Assembly (NCBI RefSeq): GCF_030463565.1
Contig: NC_134644.1
Span: forward strand, 103,164,765 to 103,228,764
Length of the DNA: 64,000 nucleotides
Origin: Pelecanus crispus
Taxonomy: Eukaryota > Chordata > Aves > Pelecaniformes > Pelecanidae
Direction of reading: 5' to 3'
The position numbers and the translations under genes are program-made. The notes below the pieces were generated by a model. That model saw nothing but the letters and a program-made list of their open reading frames with translations, did not search any database and was not told the DNA's origin. Positions 34,385 to 45,200 of this stretch are shown here, piece by piece; the stretch's first letter is position 1, and the number at the start of each line of letters is the position of its first letter.

Positions 34385-36257
34385 GTAGCTGATTAGCAGG
34401 AGAAAATTAGAAAGGCAAAAGCCCAGCTTTTGAACTCAATCTGGCCACTGTTGTAAGAGAGAATAAAAAATGTTTTTACAAGTACATCAGCAACAAAAAG
34501 AGAGCCAAGGAGAATCTCCATCCTTTGCTGGATGTGGGGGGGAACATTGTCACCAAGGATGAGGAAAAGGCTGAGGTACTTAATGCCTTCTTTGCCTCTG
34601 TCTTTAATAGCCAGACCAGTCATCCCCAGGGTACTCAGCCCACTGAGCTGGAAGACAGGGACAGGGAGCAGAATGAAGCCTCCATAATCCAGGAGGAAGC
34701 AGTTAATGACCTGCTATGCCACCTGGACGCTCACAAGTCTATGGGGCCAGATGGGATCCACCCGAGAGTACTGAGGGACCTGGCGGAGGAGCTTGCCAAG
34801 CCACTCTCCATCATCTATCATCAGTCCTGGTTAACAGGGAAGGTCCCTGATAACTGGAGGCTTGCCAGTGTGACACCCATCTACAAGAAGGGCCAGAGGG
34901 AGGATCCGGGGAACTACAGGCCTGTCAGCCTGACCTCGGTGCTGGGGAAGATTATGGAGAGGTTCATCTTGAATGTGCTCAACAGGCATGTGCAGGTCAA
35001 CCAGGGGATCAGGCCCAGCCAGCATGGGTTCATGAAAGGCAGGTCCTGCTTGACCAACTGTATCTTCTTCTATGGCCTGGTGACCCGCCTGGTGGATGAT
35101 GGAAAGGCTGATGGATGATGGACATCATCTACCTGGACTTTAGTAAAGCCTTTGACACCATCTCCCACAGCATTCTCCTAAGGAAGCTGGCGGCTCATGG
35201 CTTGGATGGGCGCACTCTTTGCTGGATAAAAAACCGGTTGGGTGGCTGAGCCCAGAGAGTTGTGGTGAATGGAGTTAAGTCCAGTTGGTGACTGGTCACA
35301 AGCGGTGTTCCCCAGGGCTCAGTTTTGGGGCCAGTCTTGTTTAATATCTTTATCAACGATCTGAATGAGGGGATTGGGTGTGCCCTCACTAAGTTTGCAG
35401 ATGACACCAAAGTAGGTGGGAGCGTCGATCTGCTTGAGGGTAGGATGGCCCTGCAGAGGGACCTGGACAGGCTGGACCGATGGGCCGAGGCCAACTGCAT
35501 GAGGTTTAACAAGGCCAAGTGCTGGGTCCTGCACTTCAGTCACAACAACCCCATGCAACGCTACAGGCTTGGGGACGAGTGGCTGGAAAGCTGCCTGGCT
35601 GAAAAGGATCTGGGGGTGTTGGTCGACAGCCAGCTGAACATGAGCCAGCAGTGTGCCCAGGTGGCCAAGAAGGCCAACAGCATCCTGGCTGGTATCAGGA
35701 ATAGCGTGGCCAGCAGGAGCAGGGAGGTGATTGTCCGAGTGTACTCGGCACTGGTGAGGCTGCACCTGGAATACTGTGTCCAGTTTTGGGCCCCTCAATA
35801 CAAGAAAGACACTGAGGTGCTGGAGCGTGTCCAGAGAAGGGCAACAAAGCTGGTGAAGGGTCTGGAGCACAGGCCTTATGAGGAGCGGCTGAGGGAACTG
35901 GGGTTGTTTAGCCTGGAGAAGAGGAGGCTGAGGGGAGACCTTATGGCTCTCTACAACTGCCTGAAAGGAGGTTGTAGTGAGGTGGGTGTTGGTCTCTTCT
36001 CCCAAGTAGTTAGCGATAGGACGAGAGGAAATGGCCTCAAGCTGCTCCAGGGGACATTTAGATTGCATATTAGGAAAAATTTCTTCATGGAAAGAGGCAA
36101 GCATTGGAACAGGCTGCCCAGAGAGGTGGTGGAGTCAGCATCCCTGGAAGTGTTCAAAAAATGGGTAGACGTGGCACTTTGGGACATGGTTTAGTGGGCA
36201 TGGTGGTGTTGGGTTGATGGTTGGACTGATGATCTTAGAGGTCCTTTCCAACCTTAA
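34385..36257 (+). mobile_element. CR1 LINE, 5'-truncated, reverse transcriptase pseudogene
   Basis: Well-preserved CR1 ORF2. 34525-35118 is open and includes [39 protein letters not shown] and [13 protein letters not shown] frameshift near 35115 follows, then YLDFSKAFDTI. Two in-frame TGA codons (near 35246 and 35286, each where CR1 has TGG) break the next segment. From 35325 the frame is open for 289 codons with FADDTKVGG (RT catalytic box), [30 protein letters not shown] and [20 protein letters not shown]. The 3' end is CTTTCCAACCTTAATGATTC. It cannot make a full protein. It lies between two solo LTRs. Confidence 0.95.
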
Positions 36258-36339
36258 TGATTCCTAGTTTTTACTTTCATTATAAATACTCTAGGCACCA
36301 AGCCAGGAAACATGAAATTAGTACTCTACCCTTAATTGG

Positions 36340-36432
36340 TTTAGTGGTGGACTTGGTAGTGTTAGGTTAATAGTTGGACTTGATGATCTTAAAGGTCTTT
36401 TCCAACCTAAATGGTTTTATGATTCTATGAAA
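36340..36432 (+). mobile_element. CR1 LINE, extreme 3' end
   Basis: A second short copy of the CR1 terminus: TGGACTTGATGATCTTAAAGG, TTTTCCAACCTAAATGG and the octamer-type tail ATGATTCTATGA. Only the tail survives, as is common for CR1. Confidence 0.9.
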
Positions 36433-37026
36433 TTCTAATTCTGTGAAGTGACAGGTTGAAGAAAGCAGTGGTGAAGGACGCGGATGCTTGCAGAGCCTCG
36501 TATCTTCAAGTCTGCTTTTTGAATTGCTGTTCACTGGAGGTTTTTGATAATAAGCGAACAGATCCATAATGTACTGCTGATCCTTGCACATTTGGCATAA
36601 CTGAAGAGGATCAGAGGTAGCCTGTATAAGGCTGCACAGCAATGCTTACTGTGTTCCAGGGATAATAGAGTCAAGGTCTGTGACTGGGATTTTTTTCAGA
36701 TTGCATGGTCCACTGACACTAATCTTCCGAGATGCCGAAGTTTAAGAAATCAGAGTCAGCTTGAAACAACACAAATTCCTGGTTCAAGGTGGTTTTTTTT
36801 CCCCTCCTATGTATCTTTGTAACAGCTTCTGGGATGGCAGAGAGGGTGAGGCTAACCAGTTCTTTCTCAAGCAAGTTGATGAAGGGTTTGTTGGTTTTGC
36901 CAAATGAAACACTGCTTATTCCTTTCTGTTCTCATGGTCAGCACTAGGCAAATGAAAGGCCCGCTTCTGATGGAGACTAAACAGCAGATGTAGCAAGAGT
37001 TGAGATTTTCAGTATAGGAAATGTAA
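36433..37026. other. Intergenic, nothing recognised
   Basis: No conserved open frame or repeat could be identified on either strand in this stretch between the CR1 tail and LTR copy 4. Confidence 0.5.
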
Positions 37027-37031
37027 ATTGC

Positions 37032-37596
37032 TGTCCTGGTTTCGGCTGGGATAGAGTTAATTTTCTTCCTAGGAGCAGGCACAGTGCTGTGTTTTGGATT
37101 TAGTAGGAGAAGAATGTTGATAACACACTGATGGTTTAGTTGTTGCTAAGTACTGCTTATGCTAGTCAAGGACTTTGCAGCTTCCCAGGCTCTGCCAGGT
37201 GCACAAGAAACTGGGAGGGGGCACAGCCAGAAGAGTTGATCCAAACTGACCAAAGGGCTATTCCATACCATATGATGTCATGCTCAGTATGTAAACTGGG
37301 GGGGTTGGCCAGGGAGCAGTGATCACTGCCCGGGAGCTGTCTGGGTATCAGTCGGCGGGTGGTGAGCAATTGCATTGTGCATCACTTGCTTTGTATATTG
37401 TTATTATTATCATTATTATACTGTTACTATTAGCATTACTATTTTACTTTATTTCAATTATTAAACTGTTCTTATCTCAAGCCAGGAGTGTTTCTCACTC
37501 TTACTCCTCCGATTCTCTCCCCCATCCCATCGGGGCAGGGGGAGTGAGCGAGCGTCTGCGTGGTGCTTAGTTGCTGGCTGGGGCTAAACCACGACA
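37032..37596 (+). mobile_element. Solo LTR, copy 4, with 5-bp target duplication ATTGC
   Basis: 565 bases, TGTCCTGG...ACGACA, flanked by ATTGC at 37027-37031 and 37597-37601. It is nearly identical in reading to copy 3 but has TGATGTCA at 37273-37280 where copy 3 has TGACGTCA, a CpG-to-TpG change. Its target duplication differs from that of copy 3, so the two are separate insertions, not the ends of one provirus. Confidence 0.92.
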
Positions 37597-37601
37597 ATTG
37601 C

Positions 37602-39360
37602 TAAGTCCAGTTGGAAAAATAGAGGCTATACTCCAGAAGATCCTGTGGAATTCAGTCCAAACTAGGTATCTATGATGACTCTTTGAGCTGAAGCTTGCAA
37701 GTGATGCAGACGGGAGGTCGCAGGGCAGTAAGGAGGCAAAGCGTGCTGGATAGCCGCTGCTGGCTGGCCACGAGCCAGGCATTGAGCGTTACGCAGCACT
37801 GAGCTGGAGCTGTGCCCGGCCTGGTGTTCTGAACGGAGCGAAGAGCGTAGCTGTCCTGCAGAGTCTGTGCTCAAGGGGTTTTGCTCCAGCGGCCAGGTGG
37901 TTAGCTGGACCAGAGCATGCAAATGAACCATGGCAATGAAACATCTACCTGGCTTTAGGCTGCTCAACACAGAGTAACCTGTGGCTAGAGACTGCTAGAG
38001 GCAATTAATGCCTAATAAAAATGTTCAGAGTGAACTTTTCAAAGTCCAAAATAAGAGTAAGATAGCTCATAAATCTTTGCAGGCAGGCAAGACTCCATTA
38101 GTGGAGGAACAGAAGGAGGACAAATCATCATAAAGGCAACCATCAGAGAGCCCTTTCTTAAGTTAATATCGTAAGTTAATAAGGATTGTGGAGCTGTGGA
38201 TGACTAAGGAGAACGTTAGGGGCCAGAAACTGAGATGCCGGTACATACTATACCCAAAACAGCTTGCAAGAAGTTTTATGGGTACCACGTGGCAAGAAGG
38301 ACAGAGTACTGCCAAACAGAAAGCTGGGAGGAGAAGGGGAGAAGCTATCCTATTCTTTAAACTGAACATAAGCAGATGTGAGCCAGAATTTCCCAGTGTT
38401 GAAGTGTTTGTCTTTTGAATCTAAAGTATTTTCTTCCTTTTGATGCAGGCGTGAGGGTGGGCGTTAGGATAAAAAAAAAAAAAAAAAAAGACAATACAGG
38501 ATTTTTGGGGACCTGATATTAAAAGGAGCAGTAAGAAATAGGAGAATTGCCTAAAGGAAAAACTTGAGCAAACCGGTTAGTTCCAGATACCCTTAAGAAG
38601 AAGCAGTGGTATTTAACACAGATGGATGAAAACATGGGAGACATCACAGTTCCCCCTCTGTGCTAAGAGGAAATTCTTAAATGCATCTGTAACCACTGAA
38701 AAGGTGCATGGACCCCGACAGGTACAGAACCAAACCTCCCCTAGTGTAAGAGGGGAACCAGTCAGAGGCTTTCGTTGGGCATCTGGGAAAGTTGGGCTCT
38801 TTCGGGCTTTCTTTCTCAACTCCTATGGCTAGATCTGTTCACTCAGACGGTTTTACACAGGGCTATCAGGAAAGCCTGATCAGTCTGCAAGAGGCAAGGT
38901 GGGGAAGATGCTGTGCTGGTACTGGATATCCTCCCAAGGTCCCTTCCCACCTGCATTTTTTTAGATCTTATGGTATTGCAAAACAGTGAGGTGTAATGTA
39001 AAGAGGACTGGCATTACTAGTAAATGATCATGTTTCACTTCCTCAACATGAGATTTGTCTTCTGATTTAAAAAATGGAAAATCTGACGTTTAAAAGCAGA
39101 CAAATTAGAGAATTATCCGCCTTAATGCTTCTGGCGCGGAGGTGTGGATGCTGGAGCTGACAATTACTGGAGCGTAACGCCGTATCAAAAGGGAACATAT
39201 ACTCGTGCTGAATCTACGTATCAGCAACACCTACAGCACCTGCCCCAGCAGCGACAGGAGCAAAGCAGAGCAGGCTTCTTCAGCTCTGCTGGTAAGAGAT
39301 AAACCGTCTGTGCTGCTGCCCATGTTGTAATTCAGTTAGCCCTATGGCTCCGGGGAAAAA
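37602..39360. other. Intergenic, no gene recognised
   Basis: An A-tract at about 38470-38489 and scattered short open frames, none conserved as far as I can judge. No LTR or CR1 piece was seen. Around 39120-39300 the sequence is CpG-richer than its surroundings and leads into the open frame at 39.4-39.6 kb. Confidence 0.4.
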
Positions 39361-39369
39361 AGACGCCAG

Positions 39370-39591
39370 GACAGAAAGTCACCTCTCGCAGAACACGGTC
39401 AGCAGCAGGTGAGGATGAGCAGGAAAGGGCACGGCGTGGAACTGGAAGAGCTGTGCGGGGTCCAGCACGGTCTCCACAATGCAGCCAAGAGGCACTGAGC
39501 CACCGGTCGCATACGCCCACAGAAAGTGGTGTCGGCTGCCTTTCTTATGTCCCGAGAGAATCACGATTGCTATGTTATTATGCGCCAAGAA
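39370..39591 (-). other. Unrecognised CpG-containing open frame, possible exon or gene relic
   Basis: A minus-strand frame reads AHNNIAIVILSGHKKGSRHH, FLWAYATGGSVPLGCIVE, TVLDPAQLFQFHAVPFPAHP, HLLLTVFCER and stops just below 39381. Composition looks protein-like and the sequence is richer in CpG than its surroundings. Upstream on the same strand, near 39596, stands ACTGTACAGTAG, which could be a splice acceptor. I do not recognise a family. It could be an old exon, a processed relic or chance. Confidence 0.25.
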
Positions 39592-41907
39592 CTACTGTAC
39601 AGTATCTTCCAGCAGCATGTGATGATTTGCCCAATTAACTCCAAAACAGCCCCACCCCCAAATCACTGTAATCTTTTAACTTCCAAAGCCATCTCAAGCC
39701 TAATGAAGATGAGAATGTGAGACGGTCGCCAAGTAGCTTACCACAGTTAACCTTATCAGAAGTGAGGAAGTTTTTAAGTTATTCTTGAACTCTTAAAATA
39801 GATCACAGATACTGATAAAACCAGCATAAGCTGCAATACATTCAATGGAATTTTATATTCAGGAAGATTTTCTTCTGCATTAACCACATATAGAACCGCA
39901 TTTTTGTTTTAAGCTGATGTCATTTCCACAACTAGGAAGTTAAAACTTTTCATTTACTATCTCCAAAGTTACACTGCTCACATAGTTTTTTGCCATCTTT
40001 CCAACAACAAAAGGTAACTCTCTATCCCATATGCCAAGTCTTTTATTTGGAAACAGAATGCATAAAACAATGACTTGAACAGGAAAGTCTCGCTCATTTT
40101 AAAGACTTAAAATGTTCTAATTTTATATTCTTTATGACTACTGTATATGATATTATGAGGTCATTGTCATCAGAAATGCAAGACAGAAGACCAATAAACT
40201 CACAGTACGTAAAGGTGCAAGACTGATTTTTCAACAGCTACATACAAAAATGAGCGATGAAACATGAGAAATACCCGAATATGGTATTCTGGACTTTCAG
40301 AAGCTTTTCTAGAAGAACCAATAACTTGATTGTTTTGAAATGGCACAAAAAGAGAATCTGCTGTATGCATTATTTATGTCAAGGAAAATTTTCACACTTA
40401 CATTTAACTATTATTATGAAATAGGAGTCCCAAATTAGTTTGCTAACAGCAAAGAGCTCCTTGCAAACAAATCCAAAACAGGTACAAGATGACTCTTTTC
40501 CATTGCCAGCAGCATGTAAGGAGGACGTCAGTATAAGAAAGACTGTAGTTTCTGACAAAAGAAGTTAGGCACATTTCTGGATCTCTCTGGGACCCAAGTA
40601 TTTCCATGTTCAGACTTCTGCAGTATCAGAATTGGATAAAATCCACTTCATAAAGTAGTTACAGGCTATAGGAGTAGATCTGTGTTCTTCAAGGTTATTA
40701 AATTAATATTTTCAATCAATGACAAATTGCAGTTTAAGAGCCTTGCACAAACAGCATGCAATTTAATAAAGAAACTTAACAATCATTAAGGTTAATTTGT
40801 AAACTTACTGACCAAAGCAAAACTAGAAGTGGAAACTAGAATTCTGCCTTTTGGATTTTCTTTTAATTGAATTTTATTTTGCTGCTGAAAGGAATACAGT
40901 CTATATTTCACTTACTAAGAAATTAGCTTTTAAAAATCTAGAACAATGGTTTCTAGATATAGCTGTGAAGCTTGTATTTTGGTATAATAATTCAACCTGA
41001 TTATTTTTACTAATTTGAAAGAAACAGATCAAAATACCTCCCTTGATGAACTGTTCCCATGGAATATGGATTTTATATTGTGTGAAAGGAAGATACCTGT
41101 TCTTCACCAGGCTGGTTTTTTTTTTCCCTCTGTATCCAGGTAGTTTGTTGAACCTGGATTGTATTTGAGCAAAATCATTCCACTTGAATGATGTGTGTTT
41201 TATCTTATAAATAGAAGGGAGTAGGGAGGGAGAGGGGAAAGACCAAGGAATTACTCCCTTTGAAACATGAGAGAATTGGCCTAGTAGGTCACTGGGGTAC
41301 CACATGATGAAGAATTTAAGATGTGTTAAGAGACTTTTCTAGCACATAACAATGATTTGCATTATATGAATACCTGCTATGCCAAGAAATCAGAAGGTTT
41401 GTCAACAATGCAGAAGGATTTATATAAACTTGGATACCTATTGAAGAAATCATGTTACAGTTTTTTCACATCTTCGTTCAGTTTACAGACAACTGAAACC
41501 CTCTACCACGTTGTGGGCTAAGAACATGGCAGAACGTTAATTTTAACAACCCCATCTCTCTCATCCTGTTATTTCCAACAAAATTTTTTTTAAGCTATGA
41601 ACTTAAATGCCCACATACAACTTTAATCGTGATTTCTAGAATCTGCATTATCTCCATTATCAAACAAGACTGATTTGTAATTAGCATATAACCCAATATT
41701 ATACATTTTATTTTTGACAGCCTCCAGTTTGGCAACAGTGCTTGATTCTGCTGTAACACACTGGCTTCTTTTTTCACTTTTCATAGCCTACTGGCACGGG
41801 CACCAGACTTCCAGTTAGCGAGTTGTCTTAGAAACGTAGATTTGGATATTAATTACAATGGTCAGGACACTTAGGTTTTCACCAAAGAGAAGTTTAAATG
41901 CAGGAAG

Positions 41908-41913
41908 TTTATT
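41908..41913 (-). terminator. CLPTM1L: Candidate CLPTM1L poly(A) signal AATAAA
   Basis: AATAAA on the minus strand about 220 bases past the CLPTM1L stop codon at 42135. Other AATAAA hexamers follow further on (for example near 41708 and 40042), so the true 3' end is undecided. 39600-42134 otherwise shows A/T-rich sequence typical of a 3' UTR and intergenic DNA. Confidence 0.35.
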
Positions 41914-42134
41914 TAATGACATCTGGCAGACTGTGGACCTTGTGAGGACAAAAGAGGATCTTGAAATAGGAGGATATAAAAACTAGATTTTGGCAATATA
42001 GAAGATCTATTGTCCATGTAGTTCTGTCATAAGCTTTAAAAATACTCTTATTAAATAAGTTTTTCCTTCCTTAAGACCAGATAATACATGAAGCCAGTAA
42101 GAGTCCAGGGGTCAGAATCTTCTTCAGTTCTTAG

Positions 42135-42219
42135 TTATTCTCTATGAGCTTTTTTTTTTGGCTTTTCTTCATAAGATTCTCCATACTCATTCACTCTGCT
42201 CTTATCCACAGGATAAAGC
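42135..42219 (-). CDS. CLPTM1L: CLPTM1L terminal coding exon (probable exon 17)
   Basis: 85 bases encoding [20 protein letters not shown] then KKKAHRE and a TAA stop at 42135-42137. Human reads LYPVDKRRVNEFGESYEEKA then TRAPHTD, so the last residues differ. The lysines are encoded by a run of ten A's. Acceptor CTACCAG|GCTTTA. The intron upstream is 42220-43355. Confidence 0.95.
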
Positions 42220-45200
42220 CTGGTAGAAAACACAAATGGTTAGTTACAATATTGTCTGCTACCTGGAGGAATGAAGCAGTTCTGTGCTACTTAATTTTAA
42301 AAGTGAATTTCTTTCTCATCATATTCTCTATTCCCATTTGTGGCCAAAAATACAACATTTTAAAAGATTACATTGGCTTCTTCACATTAAGACTTAACCA
42401 GGTGTCTCATAACAGGGCCTCTAAAGAGATGTATTGGCTCCCCTAAAGCTTGGCTGGAGCATTTCTCAAGCAATCCAGGATACCTCTCAAACTTGAAACC
42501 AGTGTTCAGCCCCTATCAGAAGTTGTTGAGCTATGATTCTAGAAAAATACCTTGGAAGGGGACCTATTTTACTACACTTAGGTGCAATTATATAAACCTA
42601 AAACTGAAGTTTGCATTTAGTACTGATGATTAGATGTACACATCCATACATTCTGGTATAATGTGAACTAGGCTTAAAATTCTTGTTTGCTCCACATCTA
42701 AATATTTATTCTTGGGAAGAAGAGTACACTTTCTGTAGCTTCACTTATGAACAATGTTTCAATGATTACTGCATATAGCCTTCTTCCCCATCTGATTTTA
42801 GTTACTTAAAGAATCTGACACTCGCCAGATACTCAACTTACAAGAGAACCTGATAACTTGTGTTTGGAAACTAGATAAAGAGGAAAGCAGAGCAGGGCAA
42901 TCCCTCATCAGAAAACACCCTTCGCTAGTGGCTGGCAGAGCAACTTGGAAAGCACGCCTCAAATACTGAGCATACACAGGCACATAGCCCCTCAAGCAAG
43001 GGTTAGAAGCCCAGAACTGCTAAGATGCTTTTGTGAATACAAGCTTAAGAACTGGAGGAATTTCTTGACTACTCTCTCAGTATGCTAAAAAGGGTCCAGG
43101 AATACTGTCAGTTATGGGAAAGCGCTTTTGCTCCTCTTACTTGTATTGAGATCTCCTTTTCAGGATCCCCTGCTCAACATTCCCTTCACTAGGCATATAT
43201 GCAACTACCATTATCCAGACCATACTATATATTACTATGGTATAAAAATTCTGCTTGAAGTCTATCCCAAACTATTTCACAGTTCTTTCTAGCAATAAGA
43301 CTACAACCATCTACGGCGTCATAAAAACTCTGATGATTATTAAAGAAAGGCATACCATCTTTGGTAAAGATAGACCAGGAACACGACATCATCTCTAAAG
43401 CACGCCAGCCTATGAGATGTTGGCATAGTGATGATAAAAGCAAATATATCATCAATAAAGGTGTTGAATGCCTACAAATAAAAGAAAAGTGTACTTCAGT
43501 TGGCTGTGAAGAAAGGAAGTCATCTGTCATACAAAGCTACAGGAAACAGGCTTCCTAGAACTATATTTTTCAGTAGAAACACAGACTACTTCCATTATTT
43601 CTAACAATACTGAAGGGTTATGCTGAAAAATTAATTAATGCAAACTTTAAAGTGCTTTCTTTTAATGAAGACCATGCTGTCTACTCCAGACCACACAATT
43701 ACAGTTACGAGTAAAAAGGAAGTAGGACTACTTCAGGTACATGAGAGTATTGTCATGCGAGGGGAAAAACATGGATTCAACTTCAGTGAAATCTTTAAAA
43801 GAAACAGGCAAAAAACTTTTATTCATTCATTACTCAAATGATTTAAGATTTACAAAATGTCTGTTCACTTTCATTTTCTGTGGACATTTGAAATTCGTGT
43901 AAAAACTTGTTAATTTACTGCTCTTAAGAACATTAAGTTGACAGCCTTGGAGAGATTTTAAAATACTTGCAGTGCTCTCCTGGAAGTAATCATCCAACCC
44001 TTACCAAAGACATAATTTTCTACACCATTTCCACTCAGCTAGGCATACTACAGGTTCTGTTTCTGAAGGAATAATGAAATATTTTCTCACTACTCCTTCC
44101 TGAGTAAGAAAGTTTAAATTCCCAGACATCTGCTGGGAAAGCAACGCAAATAGGCTTTGAGCATGCAAAGACAACAATACTTTATCAGAGAAGGTAAAGA
44201 AAGTAAACAGAAGGGCAACTCCTCTGGATCTGGCTCTAGCCCACAGGGAGGACTAGAAATCAACTCTTAGAGTGCACCAGCTCTAGTACTCATCATATGG
44301 TGCAATAAACTGTTTCAACTCACTAAAAACAGCAGGAAACAAATCCAGCAAAGAATATTCACTGTTGGGTTAACAAGTTGAGTCAGTAACATGGCTCCTC
44401 CTTTCAATATTAGCAAGCTGTACATTAATCCATACCATAAGAAGGGGAAAAAGACGAATTCTCTAAGCAGAGAAGGACTCACTCTTCAAAATGAACCAAT
44501 GTTTATATGATGAAACAAAGCATCAGCAGAAGATGTTTTGTTGGACAGGAGAGAGTTCTGATTAGTTACAACAGGAAAGCTCTTTCTGGCCAGTTAAAAC
44601 AAATCCATCAATCCAAAGTGATCAGAGAATATGGACGGCACTTCTCAAGCCTGTGCAAAGAAGGTTTGTCATGGAACAAAAAAACCTTGGCAAGTTGGAA
44701 ATGGAGACCTTTCCAAGTCAACACCCAAGTGAGTGATCCTACAATGACGAAAGGAAGAAAAAGCTAAATGCTCCATCCTTCAGGTACTTGGGCAGTCTTC
44801 ATAAGCCACTGAAACTGAATGCACCAAGGCAGCCCATCTAACAGTATTTAGCCTAGCTAGTTTTCTTTTGAGATTACCTAATAAAAGTAACTCATGAAAG
44901 TACTCCTCATAAAAGTATAAAGAGCATAAACATAAAGACTATAGAAACTGGAAAGTTAGACTGATCTTCATTTTTGCCAAGGAAAACAGGAAAGAGTCCA
45001 AATTAAGGAAAAACCCAAAGATCTCTAAAACAACAACTGCAGATGAAACCTCGGACTAGTCTTTCCACTCTTCAAAGTGCCGAAGAGAGCAAGCAACTTT
45101 AAATGTCCCCTAGGAAAAAGTAAATTACCCCCTCCAAAGACCAGTAAGTTAAACATAATTGAAAACATAGAATCATAGAATCATTTAGGTTGGAAAAGAC

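Noticed and set aside
35319..36104. 261-codon minus-strand open frame
   Set aside because: Antisense of the CR1 ORF2; typical of CR1 copies and without known product.
34525..36194. Apparent reverse transcriptase gene between TERT and CLPTM1L
   Set aside because: This is a CR1 LINE with a frameshift and two stop codons, not a host gene or a retron.
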